From Nocardia alni (GTDB taxonomy: Bacteria; Actinomycetota; Actinomycetes; Mycobacteriales; Mycobacteriaceae): DNA of 32,173 nucleotides. Shown here piece after piece: positions 22,560 through 30,515 of this stretch (position 1 is its first letter; each line of letters opens with the position of its first letter). The notes under the pieces are model-generated. The model did no database searches, had not been told where the DNA came from, and saw only the letters and a program-made list of their open reading frames with translations. The translations under genes were made by a program, and so were the position numbers. Where the stretch lies: assembly GCF_019038435.1 (NCBI RefSeq), contig NZ_JAGPOX010000114.1:1-32173 (forward strand), in the 5' to 3' direction.

Positions 22560-22564
22560 CGCCG

Positions 22565-23848
22565 CTATTCCTTTCGGACTCGCGCGGTCTTGGTGGATCT
22601 CGCGTCCAGAGCCATCTCGTCGAAGGTGTCGATGTCACGCCGCAGCCGCACTGTGCCGGTGCGCTCGTCCACCTCGACCACATTACGCAAAAGCTTTGCG
22701 GTGCCCTCGTTTCCGGACTCCGCCGCCAGTCGCACCGCACGCTGCAACTTGGCGGTCGCGGTGTCCAGGTCGCCCTGCTTACGCGCCGCCAGGCCGTCCT
22801 GCACCGCCTGGGCGAGTTCGGCCTGCCCGGTGTAGTGCGCCACGCGCCCGCTGATCCGGGCCGACAACTCCGAGTCGGTCGTCCACACCGCTTTCACCAG
22901 ACCCTGCCCGACCGTCTCCTCCCCGGCCACCACGCTGATCCGCGCGGCCAGCTTCTCCCGTCCCGGCACCGCCGGCTCCAGCCGCACCTGCACGTGGTAA
23001 TCCCGGTCCTCCACGCCCCACGCGCCCAGCGGATATTCCCCTACCTGCGCGCCTGTCTCGACGCGGCGGTCGGTCAGATCCTGGATCTGCGGGGCGACCT
23101 GCTTGACGAATCGGACCGTCGCGCCCGCGGGCGTCCACACCCGCAGCGTCAGTTCGGGGATCGAGCGGCCCATCGACGCCTGCATCATGGCCTGGAAGTC
23201 GGCGACCAGTCCCGAACCCTGCTGGACCACGTCGACCGATCCGAGCAGCCCGGAGGCGATGGTGCGCAGCTCCTCGACCACGTACCCGGTTCCGACGCCG
23301 CGGCAGTCGCAGGTGAACGCGCCCTGCGACTGCCGGATCTCCTCGGCGAGGTGCTCCGGCTCCTCGTGCTCGTTCTTACCGTCGGTGAGCAGGATGGCGT
23401 GCGCCATAGCCTGCGGATACTGCCCGGCCACCTGCCGCGCCACGCCCAGCCACGTGCCCATGGCGGTGCCGCCGTACGGGCGCAGCCTGTCCAGGGCTTC
23501 TCGTGCGGCGATGCGAGATTCGGCGCTCGCGCGCTGCAGCGGGCCGCGTGCGGGGAACACCACCTCCCCCTCGTGGGTGCCCTTCACGATGGCGAACAGC
23601 GTGCCGTCGGCCAGCTCGGCCAACGCCGCGATGGTGGCATCACGCGCACCGGCGAACCGGTCCTTCGCGGCCATCGACCCCGAACAGTCGATGATGATGA
23701 TCTCCAGCCGGTCCTGTACGGGCTCGGCCCCGGCGAAATCGGCGTCGGTCTGCACCGTGACGACCGCGTCGACCGTATCGGCGCCGTCAGCCAGGTACTG
23801 GTTCTGGTCGACGGCAACCGAAATGCCCTCGATGTCCGGCGAACTCAA
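22565..23848 (-). CDS. VWA-domain protein of the GlnX/GlnH operon
   Basis: This 427-residue cytosolic protein has a von Willebrand factor A domain at about residues 45-215. Its MIDAS is intact: DCSGSM near residue 54, a Thr in GGTAMGTWLGVA, and LLTDGKNEHE. The middle (about 220-330) is strand-rich and the C-terminal part (about 340-400) contains a TPR-like helical repeat (GLAARKQGDLDTATAKLQRA). The start is TTG 23848, overlapping the PP2C stop by four bases, with GAGGAG seven bases upstream. VWA proteins of this kind act as metal-dependent scaffolds. Co-translation with a PP2C phosphatase and an FHA protein points to a phosphosignalling complex. Confidence 0.88.
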   Translation of the reverse strand: MSSPDIEGISVAVDQNQYLADGADTVDAVVTVQTDADFAGAEPVQDRLEIIIIDCSGSMAAKDRFAGARDATIAALAELADGTLFAIVKGTHEGEVVFPARGPLQRASAESRIAAREALDRLRPYGGTAMGTWLGVARQVAGQYPQAMAHAILLTDGKNEHEEPEHLAEEIRQSQGAFTCDCRGVGTGYVVEELRTIASGLLGSVDVVQQGSGLVADFQAMMQASMGRSIPELTLRVWTPAGATVRFVKQVAPQIQDLTDRRVETGAQVGEYPLGAWGVEDRDYHVQVRLEPAVPGREKLAARISVVAGEETVGQGLVKAVWTTDSELSARISGRVAHYTGQAELAQAVQDGLAARKQGDLDTATAKLQRAVRLAAESGNEGTAKLLRNVVEVDERTGTVRLRRDIDTFDEMALDARSTKTARVRKE

Positions 23849-25017
23849 CTTTCCGCTCCTCGCAGCTCATCGACTTTCGTTCCCACCGCGGCGAGCGCGA
23901 CGGTGATGTTGTCGTTCCCCCCTCCGGCCAGGGCGTACTCGACCAGATCACGGGCGGCCCGGCGCGGCTGCGACGCGGTCGCGATCGCCGCCAGGCTCAC
24001 CGGGTCGGACAGGTAGTTCCACAGCCCGTCGCTGCACAGCAGCAATACGCCCGGTCCGCGCACCTGCACTGTGGATATCCGGGTATCGGCGGCCTTGTGC
24101 TCGGCGTCCGCACCCAGCCAGCGGACCAGCGCATGCGCGCGCGGATCCCGCATCGCCGCCTGTTCGTCCATCACCCCGGCGGTCACCAGGGCCTGCGCCC
24201 AGGAGTCATCCACCGATAGTCGCTGCGAGGGCGGCAGCCCGCGGGCCTCGTCCACGGACAGCCAATAGGCGCGGCTGTCACCGACGTTCGCGATCGTGAT
24301 CTCGAATTCGTCCGCACCGCCCGAGGGCCGCAGCACCGCGGACACATAGGTGCAGGACGGGGAATGACCGGCGCCCCGCGACACACCCCGCACCGCGTCG
24401 AATGCCGCGGCGAGCCCCGCCATCACGGCCTCGTCCGTGGCGCGATCGGCGGCCATCGCGGCCAGGCACGCATCCACGCCGCCGCGCGCACCGGCCTCGG
24501 CGGCCAGCTGGGGATCCTCCGAGGTGGACACCCCGTCGCAGACCGCGATCACGACCGTGGGCCCGGCCTCGCCGTGCAGGACCGCGGCCGCGACGGCATC
24601 CTCGTTGCGTGCGTGCACCAGGCCGCGATCGGTGATCAGCTGCACCGCACCCAGATCGGCCTCGCTGCGATCGGGCAGGCGACGCAGTTCACCGCACGCC
24701 GCGCAGTAGCCGTCCGGATCGAATTCCGTCGCACCGCATTCGGCGCACACCGCCGCGGGATCGACGGTCCGGTCCGGCAGCACCGCGCGGTCGATCGAGA
24801 GTTCACGCCCGCACTGCTCGCAGTACCGGTCGGCGCCCCGGGCTCCGGCGCCGCACTGCGGGCAGTGCCGGACCACCGCGGCGGCCTCGGGAGTGTCCGG
24901 TTCGCGCGAGTCGTCGTCTCGACCCGGCTCCGCCGTTCCCCGGACGATATCCGTCCACTTCCGCTGCTGGCTCGATGATTCGCCCACCCTGGGTTCTCGA
25001 CCGCCTTCCCGGTTCAT
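23845..25017 (-). CDS. Zinc-ribbon PP2C-type Ser/Thr protein phosphatase
   Basis: The 390-residue product has an acidic N-terminus, then two zinc ribbons (CPQCG ... CEQCG at about residues 52-69 and CAECG ... CAACG at about 90-108), and a PPM/PP2C phosphatase domain at about 120-385. The metal-binding motifs are all present: RGLVHARNEDA, VIAVCDGVST, VGDSRAYWLS, LLLCSDGLWNYL and GGGNDNITVAL. It should dephosphorylate Ser/Thr residues in an Mn2+/Mg2+-dependent manner in the cytosol. There is no transmembrane helix, unlike PstP. ATG 25017 overlaps the preceding stop (ATGA) and has GGAGG five bases upstream. A likely target is a partner of the FHA or VWA protein; this is inference. Confidence 0.9.
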   Translation of the reverse strand: MNREGGREPRVGESSSQQRKWTDIVRGTAEPGRDDDSREPDTPEAAAVVRHCPQCGAGARGADRYCEQCGRELSIDRAVLPDRTVDPAAVCAECGATEFDPDGYCAACGELRRLPDRSEADLGAVQLITDRGLVHARNEDAVAAAVLHGEAGPTVVIAVCDGVSTSEDPQLAAEAGARGGVDACLAAMAADRATDEAVMAGLAAAFDAVRGVSRGAGHSPSCTYVSAVLRPSGGADEFEITIANVGDSRAYWLSVDEARGLPPSQRLSVDDSWAQALVTAGVMDEQAAMRDPRAHALVRWLGADAEHKAADTRISTVQVRGPGVLLLCSDGLWNYLSDPVSLAAIATASQPRRAARDLVEYALAGGGNDNITVALAAVGTKVDELRGAES

Positions 25018-26174
25018 CCTTGCCTCCCCGCCGCTTGGCCGATCAGTTGCTGATAGTCGGCAACGGCCCGGGTGACCGCCGCCAGGTCACAGGGCTTGTG
25101 GTCGAGCAGGTCGGCGGCTATCCGATTGGCGGACAGCACATCCCGCTCCTCGCTGACGCCGAGGCGGGCCGCCTTGGCCTGGTACGCGCCCAGGCGTCCA
25201 CGCAACTCGGCACGCCGGTCCAGCAGGCCCTGCGCCAAATCCACCGACTGCTGAGCGCGGGTGTGCGCGGCGGCGATGCGCCGACGCAGCTCCACCAGCG
25301 CCTGGGCGCCGGACGGTCCGGCCGCCAGCGCGTCGAGTTCGGCTCGCAGCGAGACGGTTTCGTCTTCGAGCACGGGCAGCGGCGCGGTGCGGATCTTCAG
25401 CTGCGCCTGCTCCCGCACCTCGGCCGCGCGCTCGGCAACCGCGCCGATCGCATCGAGCCGCTCGCGGGTCTCGGCGATGGCCGCGGGCCAATCCGCGCTC
25501 AGCGCGCGCATTTCCGTCAGCCCTCGAACCTCGCGGTCCAGGCGCCGCGCCAGATCTGCGGCGCACGTGTCGATATCGGCCGGGGTCAGTGTCAGCGGAT
25601 CGGTGGCCGAGCGCCCGAGCAGATCGGTGACTCCGGCGGCGATCGCACGCAATTCCGTTGTGATCCCGCCGAATTCATCCAGTCTGGTCTGGATCGGCGT
25701 CAGCGCGGCCAGCACCCGGCTGTTGATCGCGTCGACGGCGTCGAGGAATTCGGTGATCCGGGGGATCGCCTCTCGCATCCGTTCGAGGGTGTCGGACAGT
25801 CCTACCAGCAGCACCCCGGGCTCGTTCGGCCGCTGCGCCGCCGGGATCGGGCTCGGCAGCATCTGCTGCGGGTGATCACGCAGCAGCCTGGTGAGCTCGC
25901 CGCGCTCGGTGTCGCCGAGTTTGCCGCGCTTGGTCCGGATCGCGCGCGCGGAATCCAGAATCGCCTGTGCACGGCCGAAGTCGTCCCACATCAGGTCGAG
26001 CAGCCGCGCGAGCGGGCGCCACCGCTCCAGGGTGCGGCCGGACGGCGGAAAGCCGCGCAGCAGCACCAGGCCCGGATGCCGGTCCAGGTCCACCAGGGTC
26101 GCGGCGAGGGTGTCGACTTCCCCTGTGCGCGCGGCTAATTCGATATCGATCTCCGCGACGGTGAGCGCGTTCAT
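25014..26174 (-). CDS. Helical protein of unknown function in the GlnX/GlnH operon
   Basis: This is a 386-residue, almost entirely helical soluble protein with coiled-coil-like stretches (LAARTGEVDTLAATLVDLDR, ADLARRLDREVRGLTEMRAL, ELRRRIAAAHTRAQQSVDLA). No catalytic motif or signal peptide is seen. I chose ATG 26174, which follows GAGG by six bases; an alternative ATG at 26186 overlaps the glnH stop as ATGA and would add four residues. It lies between the sensor genes and the phosphatase, and its stop overlaps the PP2C start. A natural guess is a scaffold linking membrane sensor and phosphatase. In M. tuberculosis this position, next to glnH, is occupied by pknG; this protein has no kinase motifs. 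Confidence 0.8.
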   Translation of the reverse strand: MNALTVAEIDIELAARTGEVDTLAATLVDLDRHPGLVLLRGFPPSGRTLERWRPLARLLDLMWDDFGRAQAILDSARAIRTKRGKLGDTERGELTRLLRDHPQQMLPSPIPAAQRPNEPGVLLVGLSDTLERMREAIPRITEFLDAVDAINSRVLAALTPIQTRLDEFGGITTELRAIAAGVTDLLGRSATDPLTLTPADIDTCAADLARRLDREVRGLTEMRALSADWPAAIAETRERLDAIGAVAERAAEVREQAQLKIRTAPLPVLEDETVSLRAELDALAAGPSGAQALVELRRRIAAAHTRAQQSVDLAQGLLDRRAELRGRLGAYQAKAARLGVSEERDVLSANRIAADLLDHKPCDLAAVTRAVADYQQLIGQAAGRQG

Positions 26175-26182
26175 CGGTGGCC

Positions 26183-27154
26183 TCATCCGCTGTAATGCGG
26201 GGCCGGGGGGCCGGACGAGGGACCCAGTGCGGTCAGGTCCTGGTTGTAGAGCCGCTGCCAGGTGCCGTCGGTGCGGATGCGGCTCAGCACGCCGTTGACG
26301 AAGCGGACCATATCGTCCTGGCCCTTGGGCACACCGACCGCGTAATTCTCGTATCCCAGCGGGTCGCCGACTATCTGCAGATTGGGGTCCTGGGCGGCGA
26401 GGCCCGCGAGGATGGGCTCGTCGGTGCTGACCGCGTCGACCTGGCCCTGCTGCAGGGCGACCAGGCAGTCGGTCCAGTTCGTGACGCCCAGCACGGTCGG
26501 CGGTTGCGCCAGGTGCATCGCGAACAGCGGATCCGCCGAATCCGCGCCCACGGTCACGCAGACCCGTTTGCCGGCCAGATCCGCGGCGGTGCGGATACCG
26601 GAGTTTCGCGCGGCGAGAATACGTTCCGGCGCGGCGAAATACACACTGGAGTAGGCGATGTCGCGCAGGCGGTCGCAGGTGACCGAGAAGGTGCGCACGA
26701 CCAGGTCCACCTGGTGGCTCGTGAGCGCGGGCACTCGCTCGGCGGTCGTGACGATGCGCCATTCGATCCGGTTCGGATCGCCGAACAGGTCGCGGGCTAT
26801 CTCGCGCGCCAGATCGATGTCGAAACCCTGCAGCTGACCGGTGGACGGATTGCGGAAGCCGAACAGGTAGGTGTTCTGATCGACCCCGACGGTGAGCCTG
26901 CCCTTGGCCACGATCCGCGCCATCGTCGAATCCGGCGGGAACGCGCCGGATGTCGGCGTGAGGCTGGCCGTCATGTCACCGCACTGGCCATCGGCCGGCG
27001 TGGACTGGGTGATCGGCTGGGAGTCCGGCGGCCGCGGGCCCACCGGCGATACCTGCGTGGCCTGCGGCACCCCGGCCTGCGCGCCGCAGCCCGCGAGCAT
27101 CCCCACCGCTGCCAGGACCGCCAGCGATCGAAGCAGCCGCGCGCACCGGTTCAC
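26183..27154 (-). CDS. glnH: GlnH-type glutamate/aspartate-binding lipoprotein
   Basis: This 323-residue extracytoplasmic solute-binding lipoprotein has an N-terminal signal ending in a lipobox LAGC (residues about 18-21). A Pro-rich spacer follows, then a two-lobed amino-acid-binding domain of the SBP family 3 type: GRLTVGVDQNTYLFGFRNPS, QGFDIDLAREIARDLFG, VDLVVRTFSVTCDRLRDIAYS, RVCVTVGADSADP and VDAVSTDEPILAGLA. The start is GTG 27154, overlapping the glnX stop as GTGA, with AAGGAG five bases upstream. In mycobacteria GlnH binds Asp/Glu outside the membrane and signals through GlnX to PknG. No ABC permease or ATPase gene is here, which supports a sensory role over transport. Confidence 0.88.
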   Translation of the reverse strand: MNRCARLLRSLAVLAAVGMLAGCGAQAGVPQATQVSPVGPRPPDSQPITQSTPADGQCGDMTASLTPTSGAFPPDSTMARIVAKGRLTVGVDQNTYLFGFRNPSTGQLQGFDIDLAREIARDLFGDPNRIEWRIVTTAERVPALTSHQVDLVVRTFSVTCDRLRDIAYSSVYFAAPERILAARNSGIRTAADLAGKRVCVTVGADSADPLFAMHLAQPPTVLGVTNWTDCLVALQQGQVDAVSTDEPILAGLAAQDPNLQIVGDPLGYENYAVGVPKGQDDMVRFVNGVLSRIRTDGTWQRLYNQDLTALGPSSGPPAPHYSG

Positions 27155-28422
27155 TGAAACTCCTTCAACCGCGGCCATAGTCCGGCGACGACGGCAACGG
27201 CCGCGAACACCATCAACACCAGTGTGCCCGCGGCGGCGCCGATCCAGGAGTCACCGGCGGAGGCGATCTGGTCACGCAGTTGCGTCCGGGTCCGGCCGAG
27301 GCTGTCGCCGATGGCGGTGTCCAGACCGGTGAAGGTCGCGGCCGAGGCGGTGGGCGCGGCGCCGATCGCCTGATCGATCGCGGCCGGGTAGTTCGCCGCG
27401 CTGTAGTCCTGGACCTGGATGCCGTGCCCCGCAACCCAGTGTGAAAGCTGCTGCGACAAAGGCGAATTCGACCCGGCCCCGGCGGTGAGCCGGTCGCGCA
27501 GGGTGGCGGTCTTGGTCGCGAAGTCCGCCTCGGTGGAGGTGGTGTCGCCGCGGGTGATCAGCTCGAGCGTCTCGTCGGTGCGGGCCTGCTGTCCCAGGAT
27601 CCGGGCCTGCGCCAAATCCTCGGCGCGAACGGTCGGACCACGCGCGCCGGTATCGACCGCACCGGACGATACGAACGTCGCACCCACCACCCACACCAGT
27701 GCCAGCACCGCGGCGCCCGCAGCGAACAGCAGGCCGAGGTTGAACAGCCGGTTGGTGCGCCGCAGCAGAACTCGCGTGCCCGCCACGGCGCCGATCAGCA
27801 CCACCAGCAGCAGCCCGATCGCCGGCCACGGCGGTCCGGTGATGGCGCGCTGATCGTCGCGGAGCGCCGCGAAGCGCTCGGTGGTGAGTTCGGCGGCGCT
27901 GGGCAGCAACGAGGTCTGCATCAGGCTCGAGGCCTCGCGCAGATAGGCCGACCCGACCGGGAAGCCCTGCCGGTTGTTCGCCCGGGCCGACTCCACCAGG
28001 CCGGCGTAGACGGGCAGATCCGCATCGATCTGCGCGACGAGCCGGCGGGACCCCGGATCGTTCGTGCCGGTGGTCGCGGTGGCCAGTGCGTCGGCCGCAT
28101 CGGCCAGGGCCTGCTGATACTGCGCCCGGACCTGCGGGGATTCGACGCCGCCGGACAGAAATGCGGTCGCGGCGCTGGTATCGGCCTGGGACAGTGCGAC
28201 ATACAGGCGTTGCGCCGCGTAATCCAGTGGCTCGGCGCGTTGCAGGGAGGCATCCCGGCGAGCGGTCTTGCCGCTCAACTCGTTCACGCACACCAGACCC
28301 GTCACCAAGCACAGCACCACGGCAACGGCGGCGATCACGGTGATCACGCCGGGGGTGGTGGCGGCCACGCGCCGCAGCAGATCCACGCCCGTGCGGAGTG
28401 ACGCCGGTGTACGAACTCCCAA
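27151..28422 (-). CDS. glnX: GlnX-type membrane signalling protein
   Basis: This 423-residue inner-membrane protein has four transmembrane segments: about residues 25-47 (ITVIAAVAVVLCLVTGLVCV), 205-226 (AIGLLLVVLIGAVAG), 233-256 (LGLLFAAGAAVLALVWVVGA) and 395-418 (GTLVLMVFAAVAVVAGLW). Two helical extracytoplasmic domains lie between them. The start is TTG 28422, with GGAGGG just upstream; more upstream in-frame codons run through low-complexity sequence. Together with the overlapping glnH this matches the mycobacterial GlnX/GlnH pair that conveys external Asp/Glu to the kinase PknG. It heads a six-gene operon transcribed divergently from cyp130. Here the expected kinase gene is replaced by four other genes. 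Confidence 0.82.
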   Translation of the reverse strand: MGVRTPASLRTGVDLLRRVAATTPGVITVIAAVAVVLCLVTGLVCVNELSGKTARRDASLQRAEPLDYAAQRLYVALSQADTSAATAFLSGGVESPQVRAQYQQALADAADALATATTGTNDPGSRRLVAQIDADLPVYAGLVESARANNRQGFPVGSAYLREASSLMQTSLLPSAAELTTERFAALRDDQRAITGPPWPAIGLLLVVLIGAVAGTRVLLRRTNRLFNLGLLFAAGAAVLALVWVVGATFVSSGAVDTGARGPTVRAEDLAQARILGQQARTDETLELITRGDTTSTEADFATKTATLRDRLTAGAGSNSPLSQQLSHWVAGHGIQVQDYSAANYPAAIDQAIGAAPTASAATFTGLDTAIGDSLGRTRTQLRDQIASAGDSWIGAAAGTLVLMVFAAVAVVAGLWPRLKEFQ

Positions 28423-28469
28423 GCTCCCTCCCCCTCCTGCATGCCGTGCGGGCTCCGCGGCCGGGCGGC

Positions 28470-28522
28470 ACACCGGTGTAGCGGAGCACACTCCGGCGTC
28501 GGCGAGTCCGCCGTGCCGGAGT
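28470..28522. promoter_or_regulatory. Palindrome and large hairpin upstream of glnX
   Basis: ACACCGGTGT (28470-28479) is a perfect palindrome. Next to it ACTCCGGC (28490-28497) pairs with GCCGGAGT (28515-28522) and, within that, CGGCG (28500-28504) pairs with CGCCG (28509-28513) around AGTC. The result is a 13-bp hairpin with a small internal bulge. It lies 48-100 bases upstream of the glnX start and could be part of its leader RNA or an operator region. No known class recognised. Confidence 0.45.
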
Positions 28523-28573
28523 CTTGCAGGCGATCGTACGGGAGGTGATATCGGTTCGCCGAACGATTACTTC

Positions 28574-28602
28574 TGGACATGCGTATTCATTCGCCTTACT
28601 GT
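28574..28602 (+). promoter_or_regulatory. Leaderless promoter of cyp130
   Basis: TGGACA (28574-28579), a 17-base spacer and TACTGT (28597-28602) are followed by six bases and ATG 28609. This is close to the consensus for the main sigma factor and predicts a transcript starting at the start codon. A short dyad GTTCG-C-CGAAC lies at 28554-28564, just upstream of the -35 box, and could bind the TetR encoded downstream. Confidence 0.7.
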
Positions 28603-28608
28603 TGAGAC

Positions 28609-29835
28609 ATGAGCGACGATATGTCTCAGTCCGTACGATTCGAGCTCTGCTCCGGCGAGTCCTGGCGCGATCCCTGGGGGATGTACGCCGCGCTGCGGGA
28701 GCACGATCCGGTGCATCATGTGATCCCCGCCGGGCGCCCGGACGAGGACTACTACGTCCTGTCCCGGTACAGCGACGTATACGACGCCGTGCGTGATCCC
28801 GAAACCTTCTCCTCCGCACAGGGTTTGACGGTCGACTACAACAACCTGAGCGAGATCGGGCTCGGCGAGAACCGGCCGTTCGTCTTCACCGACCCGCCCG
28901 AGCACACGGAGTTCCGCCGCCGGGTCGCCAAGGGGTTCACCCCGCGCCAGGTGCAGGAGATCAGCCCCGCCGTCCGGGAATTCGTCATCGAACGGATCGA
29001 ACGGCTGCGCGCGGCGGGTGGCGGCGATATCACCGCCGAACTGTTCAAGCCGTTGCCCACCATGGTCGTCGCGCACTATCTCGGTGTGCCCGAAGAGGAT
29101 CGGGAGAAGTTCGACGGGTGGAGCGAGGCGATCGTCGCCGCCTCTGCCGCCGGGGCCGAGGGCGTGCTGGGCGCGCACGCCGCGGTGACCGAGCTGATGG
29201 GCTACTTCACCGCGCTGATCGAAAAGCGCCGTACCGCACCGGGCGACGACACCGTCTCCCATCTGGTCGCCTCCGGCCTGGGCACGGACGGCGACGTCGG
29301 CGGGATACTGCAGATCCTGGGCTTCGCCTTCACCATGATCACCGGGGGTAACGACACCACCACCGGAAACCTCGGCGGCGCGGTACAACTGCTGACCCAG
29401 CATCCCGAGCAGCGGCAGCGACTACTGGACGATCCGGGCCTGATCCCCGGTTCCGTCGACGAGTTCCTGCGCCTCACCTCACCGGTCCAGGGCCTGGCCC
29501 GCACCACGACCCGCGATGTCGAACTCGACGGCGGGACCATACCCGCGGGCCGCCGGGTCCTGCTGCTGTACGGCTCGGCCAACCACGACGAGCGCGAATA
29601 CGGCTCCGACGCAGCCGAACTCGACGTCACCCGCAACCCGCGCAACATCCTCACCTTCGGCAACGGCAACCACCACTGCCTCGGCTCGGCCGCCGCGCGC
29701 ATGCAGGCCACCATCGCACTGACCGAACTACTGGCCCGCTGCCCGGAATTCACCGTCGACATCGACCAGGTCCGCTACACCGACGGCAGCTATGTGCGCT
29801 GGCCGGTAAGCGTGCCGTTTCTCGCCCATGAGTAG
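28609..29835 (+). CDS. cyp130: Cytochrome P450, CYP130-like
   Basis: This 408-residue soluble P450 monooxygenase has the heme-binding loop FGNGNHHCLGSAAARMQ at about residues 347-363 (Cys is the thiolate ligand), the I-helix oxygen-activation motif GGNDTTTG at about 246, the ExxR pair replaced in register by DEFLRLTSPV, and RNPRNILTF before the heme loop. From recall, long stretches (for example ETFSSAQGLTV, ELFKPLPTMVVAHYLGVPEE, RRVLLLYGSAN) match M. tuberculosis CYP130 closely, so orthology is likely. The gene overlaps the following TetR gene by eight bases, the same pairing seen in mycobacteria. Electron donors could be the FprB product plus a ferredoxin. Its natural substrate is not known. 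Confidence 0.92.
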   Translation: MSDDMSQSVRFELCSGESWRDPWGMYAALREHDPVHHVIPAGRPDEDYYVLSRYSDVYDAVRDPETFSSAQGLTVDYNNLSEIGLGENRPFVFTDPPEHTEFRRRVAKGFTPRQVQEISPAVREFVIERIERLRAAGGGDITAELFKPLPTMVVAHYLGVPEEDREKFDGWSEAIVAASAAGAEGVLGAHAAVTELMGYFTALIEKRRTAPGDDTVSHLVASGLGTDGDVGGILQILGFAFTMITGGNDTTTGNLGGAVQLLTQHPEQRQRLLDDPGLIPGSVDEFLRLTSPVQGLARTTTRDVELDGGTIPAGRRVLLLYGSANHDEREYGSDAAELDVTRNPRNILTFGNGNHHCLGSAAARMQATIALTELLARCPEFTVDIDQVRYTDGSYVRWPVSVPFLAHE

Positions 29836-30397
29836 CGATTGGCTGGGTGAGGATCGGTCGTTGCGGGCGGCCGAGCGCATCCTCGACGCGGCGGCGCGAT
29901 TGTTCACCGAGCGTGGGGTCGCCGCCACGCAGATGGCCGATATCGCCCGGGCGGCGGGCTGCTCCCGGGCCACGCTGTACCGCTATTTCGACAGCAGGCA
30001 AGCGGTGCAGCTGGCCTTCGTGCACCGGTCGGCCCGGCGCGTCGGCACCCAGGTCACCGCGGAGATCGGCGATATCACCGATCCGGGCGAGCGCGCGGTG
30101 GCGGGTGTGCTGGCCAGCCTGCGGGCGGTGCGCGCGGATCCGCTGCTGATCTCCTGGTTCCGTCCCGGGGATGCCGGGCTGGCGATCGAGATCGCGCAGA
30201 CCTCGCAGGTCATCGAATCGATCGCCGGAGGGTTGAATGCTCCGGACAGCGGCGCCGGGCAATCGGATTCCGCGCTACTGGCCCGGTGGCTGACCCGGAT
30301 CATCGTCTCGCTGCTGACCGTTCCCGGCCGCGACGAGGACGAGGAACGCGAGATGCTGTCCCGGTTCCTCGCCCCGCTGTTCGCTCCCACTCACTGA
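29828..30397 (+). CDS. TetR-family regulator paired with cyp130
   Basis: This 189-residue TetR/AcrR regulator begins at ATG 29828, overlapping the cyp130 3' end by eight bases, so the two are cotranscribed. The helix-turn-helix lies at residues 35-58 (MADIARAAGCSRATLYRYFD), with the common leader RILDAAARLFTERGVAATQ before it. The C-terminal half is a helical ligand domain (FVHRSARRVGTQVTAEIGD, then LLARWLTRIIVSLLTVPG). The cyp130-tetR order is conserved in mycobacteria. It probably controls its own operon; a candidate dyad lies at 28554-28564. The effector may be a P450 substrate. Confidence 0.9.
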   Translation: MSSDWLGEDRSLRAAERILDAAARLFTERGVAATQMADIARAAGCSRATLYRYFDSRQAVQLAFVHRSARRVGTQVTAEIGDITDPGERAVAGVLASLRAVRADPLLISWFRPGDAGLAIEIAQTSQVIESIAGGLNAPDSGAGQSDSALLARWLTRIIVSLLTVPGRDEDEEREMLSRFLAPLFAPTH

Positions 30398-30515
30398 TCG
30401 GTCCACGCCCGTTCCGGTGCCGCGAACCCCCTGCACAGGGTGCATCCCACGGCATCGAGTGCGGATGGGTGGGAAGGACTTGCGCGCGCCGCCCGCGATC
30501 GCAAGGCTGGGAGGC

